Source of the DNA: Saccharopolyspora kobensis
GTDB lineage: Bacteria > Actinomycetota > Actinomycetes > Mycobacteriales > Pseudonocardiaceae
Direction of reading: 5' to 3'
Assembly: GCF_900108315.1 (NCBI RefSeq)
Contig: NZ_FNVB01000011.1
Location: 62,001 to 126,000, forward strand
DNA length: 64,000 nucleotides
The notes under the pieces are model-generated. The model was not told the origin of the DNA, ran no database searches, and saw only the letters and a program-made list of their open reading frames with translations. Positions within the stretch are counted from its first letter, which is position 1. The number at the start of each line of letters is the position of its first letter. Of the stretch, positions 49,523 to 57,251 are shown one piece after another. The translations under genes were made by a program, and so were the position numbers.

Positions 49523-49963
49523 TCATCGCCGCTGGTGGTGCGTGAGCAGTTGGGCGAGCAGGCGGGTCAAGGTCTGGCGGTCCTCGGCCGGGAGCGGCCC
49601 GAGCAGGTCGTCCTGCACCTCGTCGAGCGCTCGGTCCAGGCGCTGCAGCTGCTTGGTGCCCGCCTTGGTGACGGTCACGATGTTGCGCCTCCGATCGTCC
49701 GGGTCGGGGGACCGCTCGACGGCGCCCTGCTCGGCCAGTTCGTTGATCGCCGCCACCACGTCGCTGCGGTCCATGCTGCACCGGCGGCCGAGTTCGGCCT
49801 GGCTGGCCGCGCCGAACTCGTCCAGCGCGGCCAGGATCCGGTAGTGGTAGCCGCGCGCGCCCGCCTCGGCGAAGCCGTCGGACACCAACCGCGCGCTGTG
49901 CACCGCCAACTGGCTGAGCAGCCAGCTCGGCTTCGCGGTTAGGCGTGAGGGCGTCTTGTCCAC
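49523..49963 (-). CDS. MarR-family regulator
   Basis: A 146-residue winged-helix regulator. Helical N-terminus, then ASQAELGRRCSMDRSDVVAA (recognition helices) and ERSPDPDDRRRNIVTVTKAG (wing). It is divergent from a SnoaL-like gene with two or three GTTGG...CCAAC dyads between. Start GTG 49963 is used; a GTG three codons upstream is possible. Confidence 0.9.
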   Translation of the reverse strand: MDKTPSRLTAKPSWLLSQLAVHSARLVSDGFAEAGARGYHYRILAALDEFGAASQAELGRRCSMDRSDVVAAINELAEQGAVERSPDPDDRRRNIVTVTKAGTKQLQRLDRALDEVQDDLLGPLPAEDRQTLTRLLAQLLTHHQRR

Positions 49964-49979
49964 GGCGACCACCCTACAT

Positions 49980-50038
49980 CGTTGGCCGGGCCAACGAATG
50001 TGTGTATCGTTGGCCGCGCCAATGTTGGACCAGCCAAC
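49980..50038. promoter_or_regulatory. MarR operators CGTTGGCC-G-GGCCAACG
   Basis: Perfect dyad at 49980-49996, a near-perfect copy CGTTGGCCGCGCCAATG at 50008-50024 (centres 28 bp apart), and GTTGG-N5-CCAAC at 50024-50038. These fill the space between the MarR gene and the SnoaL-like gene. Confidence 0.8.
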
Positions 50039-50050
50039 GAAGGGGGCGTC

Positions 50051-50458
50051 ATGCCCACGGATATCGCGGACCGCATCGAGATCGCCGACCTGTTCACCCG
50101 CCTCGCGCGCCTGCTGGACGAGAAGCGGTGGGCGGAAACCGGCGACGTCTTCGCCGACGATGTGGCGGTGCACTCGCCGCGCGGGGGCGAACTCCGCGGC
50201 ATCGACGAAGTCACCGGCTACCTGAGCCGGTCCGACGATGAAGCGCAGCGCACCCAGCACATGACCGCTGACCTGCAGGTGAACGTCACCGGCGACGAGG
50301 CGACTGCCTCGGCGAACTCGCTCGTGCACTTCTACCGCGACGGCCGGGCCCCGCACCAGACCAGCGGGCTGCGGCTGTTCTGCACCACTGTGCGCACGCC
50401 GGTGGGCTGGCGAATCCGCGACTACCGGATCGTGCCCGCGTGGACGCGCGAGAACTGA
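50051..50458 (+). CDS. SnoaL-like protein
   Basis: A 135-residue NTF2-fold protein: ADRIEIADLFTRLARLLDEK, WAETGDVFADDVAVHSPRGG, and GWRIRDYRIVPAW at the end. Likely an enzyme acting on a small hydrophobic substrate; function unassigned. Strong regulation by the divergent MarR is indicated by operators abutting its start. GAAGGGGGC precedes the ATG. Confidence 0.85.
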   Translation: MPTDIADRIEIADLFTRLARLLDEKRWAETGDVFADDVAVHSPRGGELRGIDEVTGYLSRSDDEAQRTQHMTADLQVNVTGDEATASANSLVHFYRDGRAPHQTSGLRLFCTTVRTPVGWRIRDYRIVPAWTREN

Positions 50459-50486
50459 TCTCCCGCGCTTGGAGGACAGGCGGCCA

Positions 50487-50516
50487 GGGGCCCGGAGGCG
50501 TTGCTTCCAGGGCCCC
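50487..50516. terminator. Bidirectional terminator
   Basis: GGGGCCCGGAGGC (50487-50499) pairs with GCTTCC-A-GGGCCCC (50503-50516) over a 3-base loop, between the convergent SnoaL-like and GNAT genes. Confidence 0.7.
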
Positions 50517-50521
50517 GGCTG

Positions 50522-51025
50522 TCAGCGCTGGTCCAGATCCGGGCGCGTGAGCCTGAACCGGGCTGCGTTCTCGTCGGTCGCCCAGCGGTGGAAACCGGCC
50601 TTCTCCAGGACGCGGACCGAGGACGGGTTCGACAGTTCCACGTTGGCGGACACGGTGTGGACGTCGGGTGCGGTGAGGGCGAACTCCGCCAGCGCGCGAG
50701 TGGCCTCGGTGGCGTAGCCGCGGCCGCGGCGGGAGGCCACGATGCCGTACCCGATCTCGACGACGCCGTTGCTCGGCGGCCAGAACAGGCCGATCGAGCC
50801 CACCACCGAGCCGCTCTCGCGCTCGACGACCAGCCGGTGGCCGTGCGCACCGAGCCAGGCGGGGTTCTGGTCGAGGAGACCGGCGATCACGCGATCGCCC
50901 TCGGCGGGGAAGTCCTCCGCCCAGTGCGCGGACCGGATGCCGTCGCGGACCGCGGTGGCCTCGCTGGGTGTCCAGGTCCGCAGGACGAGGCGCTCGGTGA
51001 TCACATCGGCGGGTGAAGAAGACAC
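50522..51025 (-). CDS. GNAT acetyltransferase (RimJ/RimL-like)
   Basis: A 167-residue acetyltransferase of the RimJ/RimL group: opening ITERLVLRTWTPSEATAVRD, then SIGLFWPPSNGVVEIGYGIV, the acetyl-CoA loop SRRGRGYATEATRALAEFAL and NPSSVRVLEKAGFHR. It acetylates protein N-termini or small amines. The GTG at 51025 follows CAGGAGAAAG. Confidence 0.88.
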   Translation of the reverse strand: MSSSPADVITERLVLRTWTPSEATAVRDGIRSAHWAEDFPAEGDRVIAGLLDQNPAWLGAHGHRLVVERESGSVVGSIGLFWPPSNGVVEIGYGIVASRRGRGYATEATRALAEFALTAPDVHTVSANVELSNPSSVRVLEKAGFHRWATDENAARFRLTRPDLDQR

Positions 51026-51217
51026 GTGCTTTCTCCTGGTCGTTGGAACGACCCGGACCGCGCTTCGACTAGTGCGCGGGCCGGATGAGGGCATGCTGAT
51101 GAGGGCCGGTGGCGGCCATATTCATCAACCTCCCCATCCAGTGATCGCGCTCCTGTCGAGACGGTAGCGGCGATTCCCCGGTCACGGCAACAGATTTCGC
51201 GCGTCCGCTGGAGGCCC

Positions 51218-52114
51218 TCAGCGGCTCACCGCGGTTTCGAGGTCGATGCGCGCCAGCTTCTCGGGATTGCGCACGGCGTACAGGCCGGTGATGAGGCCGT
51301 TGTCGATGCGCACCGCCAGCACGGAGTCGGCTTCTCCGGTCAGCTTGATGCGCAGCCCGGGTTGCCCGTTGATCTGCACCGGCTGCAGCGCGGCCCTTGC
51401 GGTGAGCCGCCCCAGCACGCCGGTCACCCGGTCGGCGCCGACGACGGGTGCCAGCGCGGCTCGGACGACTCCACCGCCGTCGGTCAGCAGGACGACGTCG
51501 GGCGCGAGGACGTCGAGCAGGCGTTGCACGTCGCCGGTTTCCACTGCTCGCCGGAAGGCGTCGAGCGCGTCGCGGGCCTCGGCCGGGGAGGAGTTCCCGC
51601 GCGGTCGCCGCGCGGCGACGTGGTTGCGCGCGCGGTGGGCGATCTGGCGAACGGCGGCCGGTGTTTTCCCGACGGCGCCTGCGATTTCGTCGTAGCCGAG
51701 GTCGAAGACCTCGCGCAGCACGAACACTGCGCGCTCGGTCGGGGCGAGCGTCTCCAGCACCAGCAGCATCGCCATCGAGACGCTGTCGGCCAGTTCGACG
51801 TCCTCGGCCACGTCGGGCGCGGTGAGCAGCGGTTCCGGTAGCCAGGGGCCGGCGTAGGACTCCTTGCGGCGGCGGAGCGTGCGCAGTCGCGTCAGCGCTT
51901 CGCGGGTGGCGATCCGCACCAGGAAGGCGCGTTGATCGCGGACCGATTCGAGGTCGACTCCCGTCCAGCGCAGCCAGGTCTCCTGCAGGACGTCCTCGGC
52001 GTCGGCGGCCGAGCCGAGCATCTCGTAGGCCACGGTGAACAGCAGGTTCCGGTGGGCGACGAACACCTCGGTGGCGGGATCCATGCGTTCGTGCGCGGGG
52101 GCGCCCTCGTTCAT
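51218..52114 (-). CDS. ECF sigma factor, group ECF41
   Basis: A 298-residue sigma factor with a C-terminal SnoaL-like extension. Region 2 has AADAEDVLQETWLRWTGVDL, region 4 has FDLGYDEIAGAVGKTPAAVR. Diagnostic ECF41 motifs are present: WLPEP between the domains, DGGG in the extension and NPEKL near the C-terminus. In ECF41 the extension replaces an anti-sigma factor and tunes activity. Partner of the carboxymuconolactone decarboxylase gene in the opposite orientation. Two ECF41-type promoter motifs lie between them. The ATG at 52114 follows GGAGCCGGG. Confidence 0.95.
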   Translation of the reverse strand: MNEGAPAHERMDPATEVFVAHRNLLFTVAYEMLGSAADAEDVLQETWLRWTGVDLESVRDQRAFLVRIATREALTRLRTLRRRKESYAGPWLPEPLLTAPDVAEDVELADSVSMAMLLVLETLAPTERAVFVLREVFDLGYDEIAGAVGKTPAAVRQIAHRARNHVAARRPRGNSSPAEARDALDAFRRAVETGDVQRLLDVLAPDVVLLTDGGGVVRAALAPVVGADRVTGVLGRLTARAALQPVQINGQPGLRIKLTGEADSVLAVRIDNGLITGLYAVRNPEKLARIDLETAVSR

Positions 52115-52226
52115 TCCCGGCTCCTGCCTGCTCGCTCTCGTCGGGCCGCTGGGCGGTTTTCCGGCGGATGGCCCGATCCTGCAACTTGAAGCGCGGTCGA
52201 GCTCGATCGACCGCGTCCACGCACCA

Positions 52227-52253
52227 GAAGCCGCGCGGGGCTGCTCTGTGACA
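52227..52253 (-). promoter_or_regulatory. ECF41-type promoter of the sigma gene
   Basis: On the minus strand TGTCACA (52253-52247) is followed after exactly 16 bases by CTTC (52230-52227). ECF41 promoters are described as TGTCACA-N15/16-CGTC; here the -10 is CTTC. It would serve autoregulation. Confidence 0.7.
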
Positions 52254-52287
52254 GCCCGGATCGGTGTCCTGCGTCACGTCGCGCCGT

Positions 52288-52314
52288 TGTCACAGCGGCC
52301 GGGTGGGCGGCTTC
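52288..52314 (+). promoter_or_regulatory. ECF41-type promoter of the CMD gene
   Basis: TGTCACA (52288-52294), 16 bases, then CTTC (52311-52314): identical architecture and the same -10 variant as the divergent promoter. The CMD start codon lies 50 bases downstream. Confidence 0.75.
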
Positions 52315-52364
52315 TCCATGGTCGTCACGATGCCGCGAAGCAATCCACGAGTGAGGACGAAGCG

Positions 52365-52850
52365 ATGGAACCCCGTATCGACCTGATGACCAACCAGCTC
52401 GGTGCCAAGGTCAGCAAGCGGATCTACGCCGTCAACCTGGCGATCAAGGAGGTGTCGCTGCCCAAGGCGTTGCTGGAGCTGATCGCGCTGCGGGTCAGCC
52501 AGATCAACGGCTGCGGCTGGTGCGTCGACGTGCACACCAAGGAAGCGGCGGCCGCCGGGGAGAGCGCGGCCCGGATCAACCTGGTCGCCGCCTGGCGCGA
52601 GTCCGCGGTGTTCGCGGAGGCCGAGCGGGCCGCGCTGGCGCTCGCCGAGGAGGGCACCCGGCTCGCCGACGCCCACCACGGGGTGACCGACGAGACGTGG
52701 GCCGAGGTGCGCGAGCACTACGACGACGACCAGATCGCGGCGCTGGTCTCGCTGATCGCCGTGATCAACGCCGCCAACCGGCTCGGCGTGATCACGCACA
52801 TGCGCGGAGGTTTCTACGACCCCGGCATGTTCGCCGCCCTGTCGAGCTGA
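52365..52850 (+). CDS. Carboxymuconolactone decarboxylase-family (AhpD-like) protein
   Basis: A 161-residue AhpD-like protein. The redox-active motif is NGCGWCVDVHTKEA (CxxC...H), preceded by LLELIALRVSQI. Members act as peroxidase-linked disulfide reductases or decarboxylases; the CxxC form suggests alkylhydroperoxidase-like chemistry. It is the standard target of ECF41 sigma factors and sits behind a matching promoter. RBS GAGGACGAAG. Confidence 0.93.
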   Translation: MEPRIDLMTNQLGAKVSKRIYAVNLAIKEVSLPKALLELIALRVSQINGCGWCVDVHTKEAAAAGESAARINLVAAWRESAVFAEAERAALALAEEGTRLADAHHGVTDETWAEVREHYDDDQIAALVSLIAVINAANRLGVITHMRGGFYDPGMFAALSS

Positions 52851-52874
52851 GCGGCCTCCGGCCTGCCGGTCGAG

Positions 52875-53492
52875 TCAGGGTTGGCGGGCGGCGGCGCAGG
52901 TTTCGATCCACGTCGCCAGGTCGGGTACGCCGTCGATGGTGAGCAGGGACGGGCAGCCCGGGAGGGGCGTCGCTCCGGTGAAGGCGTGGTCCTGGGCGAA
53001 GAGCAGGAGCCGGCCGCTCCGGCGGTGGGCCAGCGTCAGGTTGCCGTTGGCCTCGACCGCGACGACGTAGTGCTCGTCGGGCCGGACGGGGACTTCGAGT
53101 CCCGCGTCGAGGACTTCCGAGAGCCGCGTGTTCGCGATGCCGGCGGTGAGCACCTCGTCCTGGTTGCGCCACCAGGATCCGGGTTCGCCGAACCACTCGG
53201 TGATCCCGCCGCAAACGGCCGAGAACGCCCGGTGGACCGGGTGGAACGCCTCGGTGCCCTCTTGCCGGGGTGGGTGGCAGAGCCACCCTCCCCGGTCGTC
53301 GGGTGGTCCCCAGGCCAGCAGCTCGTAGGCCTCTCCGTCCTCGGAGACCGGAGTGACGGTCGCTGATCCGAGCAGGGCCGAGAGCGCGGGCAAGCCGGGC
53401 ACCGGCCCGCGCGTCCACGGCTCGGCCTCGCCCGCCACGGCAATTCCGCCGAACCACGGAACTCGATCGAGGAACTGCTCCCAGTCGGACAC
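52875..53492 (-). CDS. Hypothetical protein, possibly SUKH/SMI1-like
   Basis: A 205-residue acidic protein starting at the GTG of VSDWEQFLDRVPWFGG. The C-terminal half (PLPGCPSLLTIDGVPDLATW) and the FAQDHAFTGATPL stretch recall SMI1/KNR4-like immunity proteins, but similarity is weak and I do not assign it. Trp-rich N-terminus. The ribosome site is poor. Confidence 0.6.
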   Translation of the reverse strand: MSDWEQFLDRVPWFGGIAVAGEAEPWTRGPVPGLPALSALLGSATVTPVSEDGEAYELLAWGPPDDRGGWLCHPPRQEGTEAFHPVHRAFSAVCGGITEWFGEPGSWWRNQDEVLTAGIANTRLSEVLDAGLEVPVRPDEHYVVAVEANGNLTLAHRRSGRLLLFAQDHAFTGATPLPGCPSLLTIDGVPDLATWIETCAAARQP

Positions 53493-53566
53493 GGGACCGA
53501 CCTTAGAGGCGCGGGCGAATCCGGAGACGCTGTCGGGCCAGGACTGGGGATTCGGGCCCGCTCCGG

Positions 53567-53732
53567 TCAGCTCTGCGGCGCGCGGTCGATTTCTCGTTCG
53601 AAGGCGAGGAGTTCTTCGGCGAAGGCTCGGGGGGTTGTCCTCGGGGGAGAAGTGGCCTGCTCCGGGGAAGAACCTGAGCTCGGCCGCCGGGAGCGCTGCC
53701 ATGCGCACCGCTCCGTCGGCCGGTCGCCGGGC
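53567..53732 (-). pseudogene. Alpha/beta-hydrolase C-terminal remnant with frameshift
   Basis: Reading the minus strand, PAAELRFFPGAGHFSPEDNP continues after a one-base shift as RAFAEELLAFEREIDR then a stop at 53567. This is the catalytic-His region and end of an epoxide-hydrolase/dehalogenase-like gene; a run of six Cs instead of five breaks the frame. Only about 50 codons remain and no start is found upstream. Confidence 0.6.
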
Positions 53733-53871
53733 CTTCCGGGTGTCCGATCGGGGCGGTGCCGTTCGTGGTGGGAGTGGAGGCCGCGATTCCGGGGAGCGAG
53801 CATGGACTGACGAACCTCTCCGTCGGATCGCGGCCGTCCCGGAGGGCGATCCAGACCGCAGAGGAGTCGAC

Positions 53872-54195
53872 GTGCAGTACCTGGTTTCCGTGATCGACGA
53901 CAAGACCGCTTCGGCCACCGCGGAGGAGATGGCCGCCGTCGAGGCGTTCAACGAGCGGCTCCAGGCCGAGGGCCACTGGGTCTTCGCCGGCGGCCTCAAC
54001 GCGCCCAGCACGGCCACCGTCATCGAGCACCGGGACGGCGAGCCGATGTTCACCGACGGGCCCTTCCTGGAGTCGAAGGAGCACCTCGCCGGGTTCTGGG
54101 TCATCGAGGCACCCGACCTCGACGTCGCGCTCCAGATCGCCGCCGAGGGCGCCGAGCGCTGCAACCGGAAGGTCGAGGTGCGGCCGTTCCTGTGA
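53872..54195 (+). CDS. YCII/DGPF-domain protein
   Basis: A 107-residue protein with the hallmark FTDGPFLESKEHLAGFWV and the N-terminal MQYLVSVIDDK. This family accompanies ECF42 sigma factors, as here, where the following start overlaps its stop (GTGA). The function is unclear; it perhaps binds or senses a small molecule. Start GTG at 53872 after AGAGGAG. Confidence 0.92.
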   Translation: MQYLVSVIDDKTASATAEEMAAVEAFNERLQAEGHWVFAGGLNAPSTATVIEHRDGEPMFTDGPFLESKEHLAGFWVIEAPDLDVALQIAAEGAERCNRKVEVRPFL

Positions 54196-55406
54196 ACCCG
54201 GTCGAGGAGGCCCTCAGCCGCGCGCACCGCGCGGAGTGGGCGCGGCTGGTCGCCGTGCTGACCAGGCGATTCGGTGATCTGGACATCGCGGAGGAAGCGG
54301 CGGCCGAGACGTTCGCGACCGCTGTCGAGCGGTGGGCCGCCGACGGCGTGCCGCCGAACCCCGGTGCCTGGCTGACGACCACCGCCGTCCGCAAGGCGAT
54401 CGACCGGCTCCGGCGCGAGAGCAAGCGCGAGGACAAGCACCGGGAGGCGATGTCGATGCACGACGAGCGAGAGCCCGTCGGGGCCGTCGACGACGAGCGG
54501 CTCCGGTTGCTCTTCACCTGCTGCCACCCGGCGTTGGCGATGGAGGCGCGGGTCGCCCTGACGCTGCGCCTGGTCGGCGGGCTGACCGTGCCGGAGATCG
54601 CGAGCGCGTTCCTGGCGCGGGAATCCGCCATGGGCAAGCGGATCACCCGCGCGAAGAACAAGATCAAGGCGGCTCGCATCCCGTACCGGGTGCCGTCGGC
54701 GGAGGATCTCCCGCGACGGGTTTCCGGTGTGCTCGCAGTGCTCTTCCTGGTCTTCAACGAGGGCTACCTGGCGACCGGTCCCGGCACCGATCCCGTGCGC
54801 CAGGAGCTGACGGCCGAGGCGATCCGGCTGACGCGGCTGGTCCGCGGCCTGCTGCCCGACGACGGCGAGGCGGCCGGGCTGCTGGCGCTGATGCTGCTCA
54901 CCGAAGCCCGCCGTGCCGCGCGCGTTTCGGACAGCGGTGAGCTGATCGCGCTCCACGAGCAGGATCGCGGTGCCTGGGACGCGGATCTGATCGCCGAGGG
55001 GCATTTGCTGGTTCGCGAGCGTCTGGCCTCGGGAGCGGCTCCGGGGCGCTACCAGATCCTCGCCGCGATCAACGCCGTGCACACCTCCGCCCGCGACGCC
55101 CGCGATACCGACTGGTCGCAGGTCGTCGCGCTCTACGACCAGCTCGTGCGCCTCGACCCGTCGCCGATCGTCGCGCTCAACCGGGCCATCGCGGTCGCCG
55201 AGGTCGACGGCCCGGAAGTGGCGTTGGCGGCCGTCGACCGGCTCGAGCTGGCCGGTTATCACGCCTTCCACGCCACTCGCGCCGATCTGCTGCGAAGGTC
55301 GGGGCGCGTGCGGGAATCGCGCTCGGCGTACGGCAGGGCAATCGAGCTGGCGGGCAACACAGCCGAGATCGCCTACCTGACACGCCGGCGCGACCAGCTG
55401 GAGTAG
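54192..55406 (+). CDS. ECF sigma factor, group ECF42
   Basis: A 404-residue sigma factor. Region 2: RFGDLDIAEEAAAETFATAV; region 4: LRLVGGLTVPEIASAFLARE. The long C-terminal extension with TPR-like helices (VNALNRAIAVAEVDGPEVAL-like, read here as ALNRAIAVAEVDGPEVALAA) defines ECF42 and is required for activity, replacing an anti-sigma. Coupled to the DGPF gene. Its own promoter target is probably the upstream unit. Confidence 0.93.
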   Translation: MNPVEEALSRAHRAEWARLVAVLTRRFGDLDIAEEAAAETFATAVERWAADGVPPNPGAWLTTTAVRKAIDRLRRESKREDKHREAMSMHDEREPVGAVDDERLRLLFTCCHPALAMEARVALTLRLVGGLTVPEIASAFLARESAMGKRITRAKNKIKAARIPYRVPSAEDLPRRVSGVLAVLFLVFNEGYLATGPGTDPVRQELTAEAIRLTRLVRGLLPDDGEAAGLLALMLLTEARRAARVSDSGELIALHEQDRGAWDADLIAEGHLLVRERLASGAAPGRYQILAAINAVHTSARDARDTDWSQVVALYDQLVRLDPSPIVALNRAIAVAEVDGPEVALAAVDRLELAGYHAFHATRADLLRRSGRVRESRSAYGRAIELAGNTAEIAYLTRRRDQLE

Positions 55407-55462
55407 CGCGGCGCGCACCCGGTGCACCGAGCGGGCAGCGGCATGGCGCCTGCCCGCGGAGA

Positions 55463-55654
55463 TCAGGCCGAGGCGTCCGCGAGGGCCTGGAGCTCGCCGT
55501 CGGTCAGCTGCAGGGCGAGCAGCTGCTCGACCGTGCGGGCGGAGGCGATCGGTGCGACCACCGTGGGCTGCTGCGCGAGCCAGGCCAGCGCGACGGTCGC
55601 CACGTCTGCACCACGAGCCGCCGCGACCCCCTCCAGCGCGGCGGCTCGGTTGTC
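55463..55654 (-). pseudogene. Aldo/keto reductase C-terminal remnant
   Basis: Minus-strand frame from about 55654: ATVALAWLAQQPTVVAPIAS then ARTVEQLLALQLTDGELQAL, stop at 55463. This is the end of an aldo/keto reductase (the NADPH-binding loop and final helix). An in-frame TAG lies just upstream and no further AKR sequence precedes it, so the 5' four fifths have been lost. The 15-bp dyad TGTCCTAATAGGACA lies exactly at the break. Confidence 0.75.
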
Positions 55655-55665
55655 CTAATAGGACA
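55651..55665. promoter_or_regulatory. Dyad TGTCCTAATAGGACA
   Basis: A perfect 15-base palindrome (7-bp arms, central A) at the boundary between the truncated aldo/keto reductase and the NmrA gene's 3' end. It has the look of a TetR- or HxlR-type operator left behind by a deletion. Confidence 0.6.
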
Positions 55666-55694
55666 CTCGCTCGACTGGACGCCGCAGCCGGTTC

Positions 55695-56603
55695 TCAGGC
55701 CCGCATGTGCTCCTGCGCCCAGGCCTCGAAGCTGGTGAGCGGGATGCCGAGATCTCTGGCGTACTCGGGGCGTCCCGGCTGCTCCGCCGCGTTGAGCCAC
55801 TCGTGCCCGGCACCCATGGGCGGCATTCCGGCGGCGACGGCCTGCTCCTCGGTCATGTCGGGTGCGGACAGCCGGGTTCCGAGCACGCGGGAGAGGACCT
55901 CGGCGATCTCCCGCATCGACAGCAGGTCGCTCGCCAGCTCCAGTTCGAGCCGGTCGAACCGCTCGGGTTCGGCGATGGCCGCCGCGGCCGCCGCGCCGAT
56001 GTCGTCCGTCGCGACCAGGGAGAGCCGCGTTCCGGGCTTCACGACGCTGACCAGGCCGCCCTCGATGCCGCGCGGGAACAGGAAAGCGTTGGCGGGCAGG
56101 AAGTTCTCCATGAAGAAGGCCGGTTTGAGCAGTGTCCAGCGCGGAAACCCGGCCGCGCGGAGGCGTTCCTGGAGCGCGGTCTTGACGCTCATGGCGTGCT
56201 CCAGCATGGCCCAGCGGCCGTCGGCCCAGCCGGGAGTTTCGGTGTGCTGACCGGCACCGGAGACCGAGGTGTGCACGAACTGCGGCACTCCGGCGGCCAG
56301 CGCGGCTTCGATGAGGTTGACGCCCTGGGCCAGTTCACCGTCGAAGTCCGGGCCGTCGGCGGTGAAAGCGGGCATCTGCACGGAGAAGACGGCGCGGACG
56401 CCTTCGGCGGCGCGGCGCACCGAATCGCGGTCGTGCAGATCGCCGCGGACCAGCTCGGCGCCGAGCGCTTCGACGGCCTTGGCCTTGTCGGCGGACGGGT
56501 CGCGGACCAGTGCGCGGACGGGAACGCCCGCCGCGAGCAGAGCGCGCGCGGTGGCGCCTCCCTGCTTGCCGGTGGCGCCGGTGACCAGGACGGGTGCGGG
56601 CAT
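55695..56603 (-). CDS. NmrA/NAD(P)-binding Rossmann protein
   Basis: A 302-residue NmrA-like atypical short-chain dehydrogenase. The cofactor motif is VTGATGKQGGATARALLAAG; catalytic residues of classical SDRs are absent, so it is likely an NAD(P)-sensing or reductase-like protein. C-terminal substrate-lid region: ADGRWAMLEHAMSVKTALQE. The ATG at 56603 follows AGGAGG. It is divergent from a TetR with GGCGGG operators between. Confidence 0.88.
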   Translation of the reverse strand: MPAPVLVTGATGKQGGATARALLAAGVPVRALVRDPSADKAKAVEALGAELVRGDLHDRDSVRRAAEGVRAVFSVQMPAFTADGPDFDGELAQGVNLIEAALAAGVPQFVHTSVSGAGQHTETPGWADGRWAMLEHAMSVKTALQERLRAAGFPRWTLLKPAFFMENFLPANAFLFPRGIEGGLVSVVKPGTRLSLVATDDIGAAAAAAIAEPERFDRLELELASDLLSMREIAEVLSRVLGTRLSAPDMTEEQAVAAGMPPMGAGHEWLNAAEQPGRPEYARDLGIPLTSFEAWAQEHMRA

Positions 56604-56622
56604 GAGTGCCTCCTGCGAATAA

Positions 56623-56673
56623 GTGGCGGGGTCCGCCGTTTCTGTCCCGGTACGATATGGCGGGCCCCGCCAT
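56623..56673. promoter_or_regulatory. TetR operators ATGGCGGG-C-CCCGCCAT
   Basis: A 17-bp dyad at 56657-56673 with 8-bp arms, and a related GTGGCGGGGTCCGCCGT at 56623-56639, centres 34 bp apart, in the 93-base gap between the divergent NmrA and TetR genes. Confidence 0.75.
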
Positions 56674-56696
56674 TTGGCAAACCTGGAGGTGACGCG

Positions 56697-57251
56697 ATGC
56701 CCGAGGGACAGCGCGCGGATGCCCGGCGCAACTACGCGCGGATCCTCGCGGTGGCGGAGCAGGAGGTCGCCGCGCACGGTCCGGAAGCCTCGCTGGAGCA
56801 GATCGCCCGCATCGCGGGAGTCGGCTCGGCGACGGTGCGCAGGCACTTCCCCACTCGGCAGGCGCTGCTGGAGGCGGTGTCGAAGGAGCGGATCGAGGCG
56901 CTGCGCCTCCGCGCCGCGGCCTTGGCGGGCGAGCACAGCAGTCGCGAAGCGCTGCTGACGTGGCTGAGCGAGGTCGTCGCCTACTGCGTGTCCGCCCGAG
57001 GTCTGGCAGCCGCGCTGGCCTACGACGGCGATCCGACGCAGAACGGCTGCGCGGCGGCGCTGGAGGAGGCCGGAGGAGACCTGCTGGCCCGTGCGGCGCG
57101 CGACGGCGCGGTGGCGGCCGACGTCACGGTCGCGGACCTGCTCTCGCTGATCGTCGGCATCGCCCTGATCACCCAGTACGGCCCCGATCCCGAAGCCCGC
57201 GCGGACCGGCTGTTCCAGCTGGCCGTGGCGGGACTCAGCCCGCAGCGCTGA
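56697..57251 (+). CDS. TetR-family repressor
   Basis: A 184-residue TetR: RILAVAEQEVAAHGPEASLE, HTH IARIAGVGSATVRRHFPTRQ, then ligand helices. It presumably represses the divergent NmrA gene. CTGGAGGTGA precedes the ATG. Its 3' end overlaps the MerR gene by 17 bases on the opposite strand. Confidence 0.92.
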   Translation: MPEGQRADARRNYARILAVAEQEVAAHGPEASLEQIARIAGVGSATVRRHFPTRQALLEAVSKERIEALRLRAAALAGEHSSREALLTWLSEVVAYCVSARGLAAALAYDGDPTQNGCAAALEEAGGDLLARAARDGAVAADVTVADLLSLIVGIALITQYGPDPEARADRLFQLAVAGLSPQR

